Positions 16,582 to 25,893 of a DNA stretch of 64,000 nt are shown piece by piece. Numbering within the stretch: the stretch's first letter is position 1; each line of letters begins with the position of its first letter. Below the pieces are notes generated by a model, which made no database searches, was not told the DNA's origin, and saw only the letters and a program-made list of their open reading frames with translations. The DNA is from Spongiibacter thalassae (GTDB lineage Bacteria; Pseudomonadota; Gammaproteobacteria; Pseudomonadales; Spongiibacteraceae). The translations under genes and the position numbers were made by a program. The stretch is taken from the NCBI RefSeq assembly GCF_012272835.1, contig NZ_JAAWWK010000003.1, forward strand, positions 124,001 to 188,000. The letters run 5' to 3'.

Positions 16582-17730
16582 ATGACTGACTCCTTCATAG
16601 CGCCCACGGCGAGCTTTACGCTGCTTGTACTGATTTTTTCACTGGTGGCCTTTGGTCTGTGGCTGGAGCGTCGTCCACGGGTGGGACAGTTTGCAGTCTT
16701 GCTGATTATTCTGTTGCCGGCATTGCTGAGTTCGCTGGGGGTGTTGCCCCGCAGTGCGCCGGTATATGGCCTGGTGGCAATGGATTTTGTGCCGCTGGCG
16801 TTACCAATGCTGTTGTTTCAAGCGGATATGCGCAAAATCTGGCGAGAGTCGGGGAGGGTGTTGATCGCCTTTCTTGGTGCCGCGGGTGCGACCCTGCTCG
16901 GTTGTCTTATCGCCTTGCCCTGGGTGGAATTGGGTAGTCAGGAGGGGGTTTGGGCGGGGATACTAACCGCTGGGTTTATCGGTGGTAGTGTTAATGCCGG
17001 GGCTGTAGCTGTGGCGATGGATAAGGCGACTGATCCGATGATGGGCGTTGCCGTAGCAGCGGTATTCGCAGTAGCGGTGCCATTTTTGGCGCTGTTGCTG
17101 GCCTTGCCGGAGATGCCCCGCGCGTGGCGCTTGTTCAGTAACAGAGGCGAAGAGTGCAGTGGCAGCGTGCCGGTTGCGGTTGCTACACCGGTCCAAGCTC
17201 ATCCTGAACAGGCTCAAATCAGTGCGCAAAGTCTCTGTGCGGCATTGGCGCTGAGCGGGGTGATTTGCGTTGTGAGTGGCGCGTTGGCGGAGTGGCTCAA
17301 TTATCCGCCGCTGAAGTATTTGGCGATTACCCTGTTGAGTGTCGGCGTTGCCAGCCTGTTCCCTCGGCAGCTGCACCACCTGAACGGGCATTATGAACTG
17401 GGGCAGATTTTAATTTACTGCTTTTTTGCTGTGGTCGGCGTGCAGATCAACTTTGTTCTGGCGTACACCGCAGGGGCCCATATTATGGCCTTTACTGCGA
17501 TACTGCTGAGCGTACATTTATTGGTGTTATCAATATTCGGCCGATTGCTAAAACTCTCGGGGCCGGAGCTACTGGTGGCCTCTAACGCCTGCATTCTCAG
17601 TGCGCCGACAGCCGCCGCGATGGCTGTTGCCAAAGGGTGGCGTTCGTTGATAACGCCAGCCTTGTTGTGTGGTGTTTTGGGCTATGCAATCGCGAATTTG
17701 GTCGGTATCGGTTTAGCAGAGCTGCTTTAG
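16582..17730 (+). CDS. DUF819 family integral membrane protein (putative transporter)
   Basis: A 382-residue protein with about ten hydrophobic segments in two halves, separated near residue 200 by a polar loop (RLFSNRGEECSGS...). Typical DUF819 features are FVPLALPMLLFQADMRKIW, GFIGGSVNAGAVAVAMD and SAPTAAAMAVAKGW. The fold resembles sodium-coupled carriers, but the substrate is unknown. The start has no strong ribosome site. The stop codon is inside a small hairpin followed by T residues. Confidence 0.83.
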   Translation: MTDSFIAPTASFTLLVLIFSLVAFGLWLERRPRVGQFAVLLIILLPALLSSLGVLPRSAPVYGLVAMDFVPLALPMLLFQADMRKIWRESGRVLIAFLGAAGATLLGCLIALPWVELGSQEGVWAGILTAGFIGGSVNAGAVAVAMDKATDPMMGVAVAAVFAVAVPFLALLLALPEMPRAWRLFSNRGEECSGSVPVAVATPVQAHPEQAQISAQSLCAALALSGVICVVSGALAEWLNYPPLKYLAITLLSVGVASLFPRQLHHLNGHYELGQILIYCFFAVVGVQINFVLAYTAGAHIMAFTAILLSVHLLVLSIFGRLLKLSGPELLVASNACILSAPTAAAMAVAKGWRSLITPALLCGVLGYAIANLVGIGLAELL

Positions 17731-17741
17731 CAGCGGTTTTT
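17721..17741 (+). terminator. weak intrinsic terminator at the DUF819 stop
   Basis: GCTGC (17721-17725) pairs with GCAGC (17730-17734) around TTTA, followed by GG and five T. The stop codon is in the loop. The five-pair stem makes this only moderately convincing. Confidence 0.4.
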
Positions 17742-18122
17742 AGCCGTTTTTCTTGGTATCACTTTGAGAAAACCTTCGCAAATTTGTAAAAAATATTTCG
17801 AATTATTAACGTGATAAAGTGCTTAGACAGCGTGTTTTAACTCAACACCGCGAATATACGACCGCCTTCTTTGCGACATTCCGTAATTATCTTCAGCGAA
17901 CTCGCCGCTTGCTGTGGGGCTTTCGGCCAATTAGATAGCGTGTTTATCCTGAATCGACTTAAATCCGCTCGTCAATACCCCTTCTGCACTACCGCAGTGC
18001 GTGTTTTCCCGTATCTATTAAACTGTGTATTAAGGTCATTATAGGTCATTAACTTAGCGCTTCCGCGGCCAGGGCTTTCGGAAGCGTTAGCGTTTGCGGT
18101 GGGATCTAGGAAAGTGCTTGGT
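17731..18122 (+). promoter_or_regulatory. long, structured leader region of the giant repeat-protein gene
   Basis: No gene in 392 bases. The first part is AT-rich, a likely promoter zone (around 17770-17825). Two hairpins follow: GCACT/AGTGC (17986-17990, 17996-18000) followed by GTGTTTT, and AGCGCTTCCG/CGGAAGCGTT (18056-18065, 18079-18088), ten pairs with one G-U, ending 34 bases before the ATG. GGTCATT is repeated directly at 18034 and 18044. These suggest regulation at the RNA or operator level; no known riboswitch class was recognised. Confidence 0.4.
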
Positions 18123-21100
18123 ATGGAACGGAAAAAGGTTGTTCGAGAGCGAGTCACCACAGTGGTTATCTCGCTTTCTCTGATGGTGAGTGGGGGAGTT
18201 GGTTCAGAGCCGATCAGTGTTAACTTGAACCTGGGTGGCGGGGCCTTGGGCGTCGTGCCGATATTGCCCGGGGAAGACGTGACCGTGCAATTGTCGTCAC
18301 CGCTTGAACTGGGTCTGATGCCCGAACAACTTAACCTGTCAATCGACCTGGATAGCCTTCCGGCGGATGGCGACTTGCTGCCTCTGGGCAACGGGTCTGC
18401 AGGTACGTCGCCCCTGGCGCCTCTGACCGCCCCGCTCGGGGAAGTTCTGGAACCCTGGGTAGATAGCATTGATCTGGGGCTGGATCCGCTTACCGACCCG
18501 GTAGACGATGTCGCGCTGGAACCATTGCTTGAGCTTGTTGCGCCAATTTCTGATCCCTTGCTTGACCTTGCTCAGCCGCTGCTGGATCCGGTCGATGGTG
18601 TGACTGCCGATCTCACCGGAGGCCGAATCAGTGACAGCCCGCGTAATACCGACCGCAATAAGCGGGACGGGAATGGCGTGGTGAATGACGCACTGGGCGG
18701 CAAAAATGAAAACCGCAACAGTGGCAAGGAGTCAGGAGAGCACTCGCCGCTGAAGCCGATAACGAAACCTCTCGGGAACGGCATTGCGCCATTGGTAGAC
18801 GCGGTTGATACCCAGTTGGATCCACTGACCGACCCTGTTGATGACCAGCTCGTCGCACCGGTGCTGGATCTAGTGGCGCCGCTGACTGAGCCGGTACTGG
18901 CCGCGGCAGAACCCCTTACTGATCCTGTTGATGGCGTGGTAGCAGACCTTACCGGAGGAAGCCTCGAAGACGCACTTACCAATAGCGATGACAATACTGG
19001 CGACGGGAATGGTCTGGTTAATGACCTGTTGGGTGGAAAGCTCAACGACAATGGTAGAAACGGCAATAACGGCAAAAAACCTGAGCAGGGCGACCGCAGT
19101 AACAATGGCCGGCGCAATAACGACAAGGACAAAAACAAGAAGCGCGGCAAGGGTGATGATGGCGTTGAAGTATCCCCAATCGGGGTTGTCAGTCGGCCAC
19201 TGGGCGCGTCCCTCGAGCCAATAGTCTCGGATTTGGACCGCGGACTTGATCCGCTCACCGACCCAATTGATGACAACTTGTTGGAGCCGGTGCTGGAAAC
19301 GGCAGCGCCCGTGACGGAACCTGTGCTTGAGGTCATCGAACCGGTAACAGACCCGGTTGACGGACTGGTCGCCGACCTTACAGGCGGCAGCGTGGAAGAT
19401 GCCTTAACCAATAGCGATGATGACACCGAAGATGGCAACGGCGTGGTCAACGACTTGCTCGGTGGCAAACTAAATGACAATGGTCGCAACGGTAATAACG
19501 GTAAAAAGCCCGAGAAGCAGGACAAACGTCCCGGAAACGAAGGCGACGGTGACGATTACTCCCCGATACACTCGGTAAGTCAGCCAATCGGCGACGGCAT
19601 TGCACCGTTGGTTGATGGCCTGGATAGTGCGCTGGACCCCGTGACCGATCCGGTTGATGACCTGGTACTGGCGCAAATACTCGGACTCGCCGCGCCGGTA
19701 AGCGATCCGTTGCTCGCCGTTGCGCAACCGCTGACCAACCCGGTTGACGGGCTTACCCAAGACCTCACCGGTGGCAGCGTCGAAGACGCATTAACCAATG
19801 CAGATGACGATACTGAAGACGGTGACGGGGTTGTCAATGACTTGATCGGCGGCAAGCGCAATGACAATGGCCGTAACGGTAACAATGGCCGTCGGCCTGA
19901 CCGGGGAGAAGATCAGGTTGAAGTCTCGCCGCTGTCGCCTGTTACCGGGCCGCTTGGGCAAACCCTTGCGCCTGTTGTCGCCGATCTTAACGAAGGGCTT
20001 GATCCAGTAACCGACCCGGTAGATGACCTGTTGTTGGCGGAAATTCTCGGCCTGACCAGCGTGGTGAGCGACCCGGCTCTGGCAGTGCTTGAACCGGTTA
20101 CCAGTCCAATAGATGGTGTGACCGCCGATTTGACCGGCGGCAGTATTGAGGATGCACTGAGCAATGACGACGACAACACCGAGGACGGTGATGGTGTTAT
20201 CAATGATCTGCTCGGTCGACAAGTAGAGGATCGTGACGGAAATGGCACAGACACTGCGCCCGATGATACGGAACAAGGCAATGAACATTCGCCAATAGCG
20301 TTTGTCAGCGAGCCTGTCGGAGAGGCGATATCGCCGTTAGTCTCCGCAGTGGATGCTACTGCAGACCCCGTTACCGATCTGATAGACGACGCATTGTTGG
20401 CGCCGGTATTGGACGCCGTGGCGCCGGTGACTGAGCCTGTATTGGCGGGCGCCGAACCGGTTACCAGCCCGGTTGATGGTCTGACAAACGACTTGACCGG
20501 GGGCAGTGTAGAGGATGCGCTGACCAATAGTGATGACGATATGGCAGATGGCGATGGCCTGATTAACGACTTGCTCGGAGGCAACGGCACAGATGCCAGC
20601 GACACAGATGCCAGCGACACACCTCAGCAATCTGTGGACGATGCAGACGGCGTCGAACAATCTCCCATAGCGGTCGTTAGCGAACCGCTGGGCGATACTC
20701 TTGCGCCGGTTATTGACGACCTTGATCGCGGTCTGGATCCGATCACCGATCCCGTTGACGACCTGCTGCTCGCCGAGCTGCTGGGTTTGACTGCGGTGGT
20801 TTCTGACCCGGTTTTGGCCGTTGTAGAACCGCTTACCAACCCGGTTGATGGACTTACAGCTGACTTGACCGCTGGTAGTGTTGAAGATGCCTTGACCAAC
20901 GTTGATGACGACGAGCAAAACGGTGATGGCGTTATAAACGATCTGCTGGGTGGCGAGAATGAAAATACCGCCAGTGGTAGCGAGGCGGGTGAGCACTCGC
21001 CAGTGGAGTTTATCAGTGCGCCGGTGGGCGAGTCTTTGGCACCATTGGTGACAGCCGTAGATCAAGCTCTGGACCCTGTTACTGACCCGGTGGATGATCT

Positions 21101-24100
21101 TTTATTAGCGTCGATACTGGGCTTGACTGACCCGGTAGTGAGTCCGGTACTCGATCTGGCAGAGCCGCTCACCGACCCGGTAGATGGGCTGGTCGAAGAC
21201 CTGACCGGTGGCAGCGTAGAAGATGCACTCAGTAATCACGACGATAACACCTCGAATGGCGACGGCGTGGTCAATGACCTGCTCGGCGGTAATGGTAGTG
21301 GCAACGACTCTGGAAACAGCCCTGGCAATGACAACGGCACAGGAAACGGCAGTGGCGGTAATGGTAGCCCGATAGGCCCTGTTACCGATGTGCTGGCTCC
21401 AGTCATAGAAGTTGTCGATACGACGTTGGATCCTGCGACAGACGTGGTTGACGATCAGGTGATTGCGCCGGTGCTGGATGTGTTGTCACCAGTAACAGAG
21501 CCCGTGCTGGATACCCTGGAGCCGGTGATTACGCCAGTAGATGAAGTGCTTGGCGATCTCGGTGCTGGCAGTGTCGGTGACGCCCTGAGCAACCTCGACG
21601 AAAATCCCACCGACGGCAACGGTCTGATCAATGACTTGTTGGGTGGACACGACAGCGATGCAGGTAATGGCTCTGGTGGTTCCGGTGAGGGCGGTGGTGA
21701 TAACGCTAGCCCCCTGGATCAGATCACGGACGTGCTTGGTCCGGTTATCGAAGTTGTTGATGCCGCACTTGACGCGGTAACGGATGTGGTGGCTGACCTG
21801 TTTGGTGGTAATGACGACGGTAGTGGCAATGAAAATAACAGCGGCGATGGGTCCGGTGAAACCGGCGGTGATAACGCCAATCCCTTAAGCCCGATCTCAG
21901 ACGGACTTGCTCCAGTCATCGAAGTTGTCGATACGACGCTTGACCCTGTGACTGATGTGGTCGACGACCAGGTAATTGCTCCAGTACTGGATGTGTTGTC
22001 ACCTGTTACAGAGCCTGTGCTGGACGCCTTGGAACCGGTGATTACGCCAGTAGATGAAGTGCTTGGTGATCTCGGTGCTGGCAGTGTCGGTGATGCGCTG
22101 AGCAACCTCGACGAAAATCCCACCGACGGCAATGGTCTGGTTAATGACCTGCTGGGCGGTAACGATGGCGATGCTGGTAATGGCTCTGGTGGTTCCGGTG
22201 AGGGCGGAGGTGATAACGCTAGCCCCCTGGATCAGATCACGGACGTGCTTGGTCCGGTTATCGAAGTTGTTGATGCCGCACTTGACGCGGTAACGGATGT
22301 GGTGGCTGACCTGTTTGGTGGTAATGACGACGGCAGCGGAAATGGAACTGGCAATAGCAGCGGTGATGGGTCTGGTGAAACAGGCGGTGATAACGCGAGC
22401 CCCTTAAGCCCGATTACAGATGTCCTGACGCCAGTGATTGAGGCTGTAGATACGACGCTTGATCCTGTGACGGATGTGGTTGATGACCAGGTAGTTGCGC
22501 CGGTGCTGGATGTTGTTTCGCCAGTAACCGAACCAGTATTGGACGCCTTGGAACCGGTGATTACGCCAGTAGATGAGGTACTGGGTGATCTCGGTGCTGG
22601 CAGCGTTGGTGATGCGCTGAGCAACCTCGACGAAAACCCCACCGATGGCAATGGTCTGGTTAATGACCTGCTGGGCGGAAGCGGCAGTGATACTGGTAAT
22701 AGCTCCGGTGGCTCGGGTGATACCGGTGGCGACAACGGTAGCCCATTAGGCCCGATTACTGATGGACTTGCTCCAGTCATCGAAGTTGTCGATACCACAC
22801 TGGATCCGGTGACGGATGTGGTTGACGACCAGGTAATCGCTCCAGTGCTGGATGTTGTTTCGCCCGTAACTGAACCAGTATTGGACGCTCTTGAACCGGT
22901 GATTACACCAGTAGATAACGTGCTTGGCGATCTCGGTGCTGGCAGTGTCGGTGATGCGCTGAGCAACCTCGACGAAAACCCCACCGACGGCAACGGTCTG
23001 ATCAATGACTTGTTGGGTGGCAACGGCAGCGATGCTGGTAATGGCTCTGGTGGTTCCGGTGATACCGGTGGTGATAACGCTAGCCCCCTGGATCAGATCA
23101 CGGACGTGCTTGGTCCGGTTATCGAAGTTGTTGATGCCGCACTTGACGCGGTAACGGATGTGGTGGCTGACCTGTTTGGTGGTAATGACGACGGCAGTGG
23201 CAATGAAAATGACAATAACAGCGGCGATGGGTCCGGTGAAACCGGCGGTGATAACGCCAATCCCTTAAGCCCGATCTCAGACGGACTTGCTCCAGTCATC
23301 GAAGTTGTCGATACCACGCTGGATCCGGTGACGGATGTGGTTGATGACCAGGTAATTGCGCCGGTGCTGGATGTTTTGTCACCAGTAACGGAGCCGGTGC
23401 TGGACGCCTTGGAGCCGGTGATTACGCCAGTAGATGAGGTGCTGGGCGATCTCGGTGCTGGCAGCGTTGGTGATGCGCTGAGCAACCTCGACGAAAATCC
23501 CACCGACGGCAATGGTCTGGTTAATGACCTGCTGGGCGGCAACGGCAGCGATGCTGGTAATGGATCTGGTGGCTCGGGTGATACCGGTGGCGACAACGGT
23601 AGCCCATTAGGCCCAGTTACCGATGTGCTGGCTCCAGTCATAGAAGTTGTCGATACGACGTTGGATCCGGTGACGGATGTGGTTGATGACCAGGTGATTG
23701 CGCCAGTGCTGGATGTAGTTTCACCTGTTACAGAACCCGTGCTGGATGCTCTTGAACCGGTGATTACACCAGTAGATGAGGTGCTTGGCGATCTCGGTGC
23801 TGGCAGTGTCGGTGATGCGCTGAGCAACCTCGACGAAAATCCCACCGACGGCAATGGTCTGGTTAATGACCTGCTGGGCGGTAACGATGGCGATGCTGGT
23901 AATGGCTCTGGTGGTTCCGGTGAGGGCGGTGGTGATAACGCTAGCCCCCTGGATCAGATCACGGACGTGCTTAGTCCGGTTATCGAAATTGTTGATACCA
24001 CACTGGATCCGGTGACTGACGTGGTTGACGACCAGTTGATTGCACCAGTGCTGGATGTTGTTTCGCCAGTAACCGAACCAGTATTGGACGCCTTGGAACC

Positions 24101-25361
24101 GGTGATTACACCAGTAGATGAGGTACTGGGCGATCTCGGTGCGGGCAGTGTCGGTGATGCGCTGAGCAACCTCGACGAAAACCCCACCGATGGCAATGGT
24201 CTTGTCAATGATCTGCTGGGCGGCAACGGTAATGATAGTGGAGATGGCTCAGGAAATGGCAATAGCTCCGGCGGGGGTAGCGAGAACCCCGGTGCAGGGG
24301 ATGATGCACTGGCCATCGTTACTGATCCATTGGAAAGTCCCGATCAACTAGCCGAAGGGGGAACGTTCCAGGATGCCGTTGATAGTATTGTGGATGCGAT
24401 CACTGACGCGGTTGCCGATCTGCTGGAGGCTGTGGACGCGGTTGTCGAAAATATCACCAATGTGCTGTCTCCAACGGACAGTGGTGATGGTTCCGGTGAG
24501 GAAGAGAATCTGGATGGCGGCACTGTGGGAGACGACAACCCGAGCGACGACGCTACGCCAGCCCTGATCGAAGGTGATACTCCAGTAGTCTCTGATAGTG
24601 GGTCTGGCGCAGTGAGCGATGGTGCGGACGGAAATGCCGATTCGCCAATCGGTGGGGGCGGCGACGGTGACACAGTTTCCGAGGGAAGCGGTTCGTCTGA
24701 ACCACAGACTTCAGGTAGTGTTGCCGGCGGCAGCGCAGATCAAAGTGCTTCTCTGCCAGTCAACGACCAATCCCCGGCTGACTTCGGTGGTATGGACGCT
24801 GGCTCCGGCTTTAACAGTGGGAGTAATACTGGTGGCGAGAATGAGCTTGCTGTGCGGCCGGAGTATGAGGCTACAACACGGATGGGAGCTGGCAGTTGCG
24901 TAGATAGCGACGGGGACGGAGTTTGCGATAGTCGTGACGCCTGTCCAGATACGCCGCGTAATGTGGTGGTCTTCGAGCATGGCTGCCACCTTGAGAAGGG
25001 TATGACACTGAACCTCGAAGGGGTACATTTTGAAAACAACAGCGCTACACTGTTGGCTGGGTCGGAGATTACACTGGATATGGCGGTGTATGCCCTTAAC
25101 AATACCCGGGTTCAAAAAGTAGAGGTTGCAGGGCATACCAGTTCGGTCGGTCGCGCGGACCACAATCTGCGCTTGTCACAGCAACGCGCCGAAACAGTGC
25201 TGTCGTACCTTGTTGCCAGGGGCGTTGCCCCCGAACGTTTGGAGGCACGGGGGTATGGCGAAGAATCGCCTATTGCCGACAATGCCACTCCAGAGGGCCA
25301 GTACTTGAATCGCCGTGTAGAGCTAAGGGTCTTGCAGGGCGACTTGCGGGTCGTTGAATAA
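18123..25361 (+). CDS. giant exported repeat protein with C-terminal TSP3-like and OmpA domains
   Basis: 2412 residues. A signal-like N-terminus (VTTVVISLSLMVSGGVGS) is followed by about 15 full and three short tandem repeats, residues about 95-2040. A full unit runs SPxxxVxxPLG...LAP, LDPVTDPVDD, PVLDxxxPVTEPVLD, then an Asp-rich DxDGxGxxNDLLGG end. Next come an acidic Gly/Ser region, a TSP3-like calcium segment DSDGDGVCDSRDACPDTP, and an OmpA-like peptidoglycan-binding domain (FENNSATLLAGSEITLD, VAGHTSSVGRADHN, LSQQRAETVLSYL, NRRVELRV). It is probably anchored to peptidoglycan by the C-terminus and projects or spans the envelope; adhesin-like or structural roles are inference. ATG 18123 has AGGAAA upstream; a GTG at 18099 is less likely. 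Confidence 0.85.
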   Translation: MERKKVVRERVTTVVISLSLMVSGGVGSEPISVNLNLGGGALGVVPILPGEDVTVQLSSPLELGLMPEQLNLSIDLDSLPADGDLLPLGNGSAGTSPLAPLTAPLGEVLEPWVDSIDLGLDPLTDPVDDVALEPLLELVAPISDPLLDLAQPLLDPVDGVTADLTGGRISDSPRNTDRNKRDGNGVVNDALGGKNENRNSGKESGEHSPLKPITKPLGNGIAPLVDAVDTQLDPLTDPVDDQLVAPVLDLVAPLTEPVLAAAEPLTDPVDGVVADLTGGSLEDALTNSDDNTGDGNGLVNDLLGGKLNDNGRNGNNGKKPEQGDRSNNGRRNNDKDKNKKRGKGDDGVEVSPIGVVSRPLGASLEPIVSDLDRGLDPLTDPIDDNLLEPVLETAAPVTEPVLEVIEPVTDPVDGLVADLTGGSVEDALTNSDDDTEDGNGVVNDLLGGKLNDNGRNGNNGKKPEKQDKRPGNEGDGDDYSPIHSVSQPIGDGIAPLVDGLDSALDPVTDPVDDLVLAQILGLAAPVSDPLLAVAQPLTNPVDGLTQDLTGGSVEDALTNADDDTEDGDGVVNDLIGGKRNDNGRNGNNGRRPDRGEDQVEVSPLSPVTGPLGQTLAPVVADLNEGLDPVTDPVDDLLLAEILGLTSVVSDPALAVLEPVTSPIDGVTADLTGGSIEDALSNDDDNTEDGDGVINDLLGRQVEDRDGNGTDTAPDDTEQGNEHSPIAFVSEPVGEAISPLVSAVDATADPVTDLIDDALLAPVLDAVAPVTEPVLAGAEPVTSPVDGLTNDLTGGSVEDALTNSDDDMADGDGLINDLLGGNGTDASDTDASDTPQQSVDDADGVEQSPIAVVSEPLGDTLAPVIDDLDRGLDPITDPVDDLLLAELLGLTAVVSDPVLAVVEPLTNPVDGLTADLTAGSVEDALTNVDDDEQNGDGVINDLLGGENENTASGSEAGEHSPVEFISAPVGESLAPLVTAVDQALDPVTDPVDDLLLASILGLTDPVVSPVLDLAEPLTDPVDGLVEDLTGGSVEDALSNHDDNTSNGDGVVNDLLGGNGSGNDSGNSPGNDNGTGNGSGGNGSPIGPVTDVLAPVIEVVDTTLDPATDVVDDQVIAPVLDVLSPVTEPVLDTLEPVITPVDEVLGDLGAGSVGDALSNLDENPTDGNGLINDLLGGHDSDAGNGSGGSGEGGGDNASPLDQITDVLGPVIEVVDAALDAVTDVVADLFGGNDDGSGNENNSGDGSGETGGDNANPLSPISDGLAPVIEVVDTTLDPVTDVVDDQVIAPVLDVLSPVTEPVLDALEPVITPVDEVLGDLGAGSVGDALSNLDENPTDGNGLVNDLLGGNDGDAGNGSGGSGEGGGDNASPLDQITDVLGPVIEVVDAALDAVTDVVADLFGGNDDGSGNGTGNSSGDGSGETGGDNASPLSPITDVLTPVIEAVDTTLDPVTDVVDDQVVAPVLDVVSPVTEPVLDALEPVITPVDEVLGDLGAGSVGDALSNLDENPTDGNGLVNDLLGGSGSDTGNSSGGSGDTGGDNGSPLGPITDGLAPVIEVVDTTLDPVTDVVDDQVIAPVLDVVSPVTEPVLDALEPVITPVDNVLGDLGAGSVGDALSNLDENPTDGNGLINDLLGGNGSDAGNGSGGSGDTGGDNASPLDQITDVLGPVIEVVDAALDAVTDVVADLFGGNDDGSGNENDNNSGDGSGETGGDNANPLSPISDGLAPVIEVVDTTLDPVTDVVDDQVIAPVLDVLSPVTEPVLDALEPVITPVDEVLGDLGAGSVGDALSNLDENPTDGNGLVNDLLGGNGSDAGNGSGGSGDTGGDNGSPLGPVTDVLAPVIEVVDTTLDPVTDVVDDQVIAPVLDVVSPVTEPVLDALEPVITPVDEVLGDLGAGSVGDALSNLDENPTDGNGLVNDLLGGNDGDAGNGSGGSGEGGGDNASPLDQITDVLSPVIEIVDTTLDPVTDVVDDQLIAPVLDVVSPVTEPVLDALEPVITPVDEVLGDLGAGSVGDALSNLDENPTDGNGLVNDLLGGNGNDSGDGSGNGNSSGGGSENPGAGDDALAIVTDPLESPDQLAEGGTFQDAVDSIVDAITDAVADLLEAVDAVVENITNVLSPTDSGDGSGEEENLDGGTVGDDNPSDDATPALIEGDTPVVSDSGSGAVSDGADGNADSPIGGGGDGDTVSEGSGSSEPQTSGSVAGGSADQSASLPVNDQSPADFGGMDAGSGFNSGSNTGGENELAVRPEYEATTRMGAGSCVDSDGDGVCDSRDACPDTPRNVVVFEHGCHLEKGMTLNLEGVHFENNSATLLAGSEITLDMAVYALNNTRVQKVEVAGHTSSVGRADHNLRLSQQRAETVLSYLVARGVAPERLEARGYGEESPIADNATPEGQYLNRRVELRVLQGDLRVVE
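18400..21290 (+). repeat. class A tandem repeats (eight units)
   Basis: Eight diverged units begin near 18407, 18741, 19168, 19557, 19921, 20287, 20660 and 20995, period about 330-430 bases. Each encodes SP(I/L/V)..., LDP(V/L)TDPVDD, SDPVLAVAEPLTDPVDGL, DLTGGSVEDALTN and an Asp-rich DGxGVVNDLLGG end. Units 2-5 are joined by Asn/Lys/Arg-rich linkers (GRNGNNGKKPE), giving the variable spacing. Confidence 0.85.
21701..21820 (+). repeat. 120-bp repeat, copy 1
   Basis: Encodes the short repeat unit of the giant protein. By eye it is base-for-base identical to 22214-22333 and 23075-23194. Identity with copy 3 continues well beyond 21820 into the following full unit. Confidence 0.85.
22214..22333 (+). 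repeat. 120-bp repeat, copy 2
   Basis: Identical by eye to copies at 21701 and 23075. Sequence after the repeat differs from copies 1 and 3 (GNGTGNSSGDG linker rather than GNEN...). Confidence 0.85.
23075..23194 (+). repeat. 120-bp repeat, copy 3
   Basis: Identical by eye to copies at 21701 and 22214. A fourth, hybrid copy starts at 23936, matches for about 50 bases with a few changes, then passes into a full class B unit. Confidence 0.85.
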
Positions 25362-25414
25362 AGGCTGCCAGGGAAGGAGAGGCCTCATTACAGTAATTGG
25401 AAGGATGGGATCGT

Positions 25415-25768
25415 ATGAGTGATGAGTCCTTCGAAGAATTCAGCGCCGCATTGACGTCGGCAACGGAAGATCTCGGTGATGGTGAGGCGGTGCTTGGTGT
25501 ATTTAAAATGTTAGCTGAGCGCCTTCCCGGTCGTTTGAATGAACTTCAGAACGCGAGCGACGCTGGAAATTTTAATTTAATGGCCGAAATAGCGCATAAA
25601 GAAAAGGGAGCGTGCCAATGCCTGAAGCTCGACGATATGGCGGCTGATTTTGCTGTTGTCGAGGATAGCGGAAAACAGCAGCAGTGCGCAGAGCGAGGCT
25701 TGCTTGAAAGGTTGCACCGAAAGGGCGAGCGTCTATTGGTTTACTTGGCATCTGTAATGCCTGGCTAA
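25415..25768 (+). CDS. Hpt domain phosphotransfer protein
   Basis: A 117-residue cytoplasmic protein made of a single four-helix Hpt domain. The phosphorylatable histidine is H61 in AEIAHKEKGACQCL, which fits the HxxKG motif, with LF-like and arginine-rich helices before it (FKMLAERLPGRLNELQNA). Orphan Hpt proteins relay phosphate between hybrid kinases and response regulators. It starts 53 bases after the giant gene and is probably co-transcribed with it. A convergent REC-EAL-REC protein is the nearest receiver-containing candidate partner, though this is inference. A TTG at 25397 would add six residues. Confidence 0.78.
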   Translation: MSDESFEEFSAALTSATEDLGDGEAVLGVFKMLAERLPGRLNELQNASDAGNFNLMAEIAHKEKGACQCLKLDDMAADFAVVEDSGKQQQCAERGLLERLHRKGERLLVYLASVMPG

Positions 25769-25893
25769 TCGACCGCTTTGGCGAATGACCTTTCGATAGA
25801 GTATTTTTTAAAAGTGTCGTTCCAACAACATTTTAATGCTGAAAAATAACCAGAGCGGTGAGGCGTGGCTCTTCTGTTCTCTGTGCATTATTA

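Larger units (their letters stand above)
21360..24230 (+). repeat. class B tandem repeats (seven full plus three short units)
   Basis: Full units start near 21362, 21880, 22404, 22740, 23266, 23602 and 23945 and encode LAPVIEVVDTTLDPVTDVV, DDQVIAPVLDV, TEPVLDALEPVITPVDEVLG and LGAGSVGDALSNLDENPTDG almost without change. Three short units (about 35 residues, DQITDVLGPVIEVVDAAL then VADLFGG) are interspersed. Linkers are Gly/Ser/Asn/Asp-rich. Far more homogeneous than class A. Confidence 0.87.

Noticed and set aside
21701-23194. Repeated 120-bp sequences considered as CRISPR or mobile-element copies
   Set aside because: They are in frame within one coding sequence, too long and irregularly spaced for CRISPR, and encode a protein repeat.
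18572-24673. Long Ser/Thr/Pro-rich minus-strand open frames (up to 317 residues) across the repeat gene
   Set aside because: They mirror the repeats on the other strand, have no ribosome sites or domain features, and the plus-strand gene has a clear signal peptide and OmpA end.
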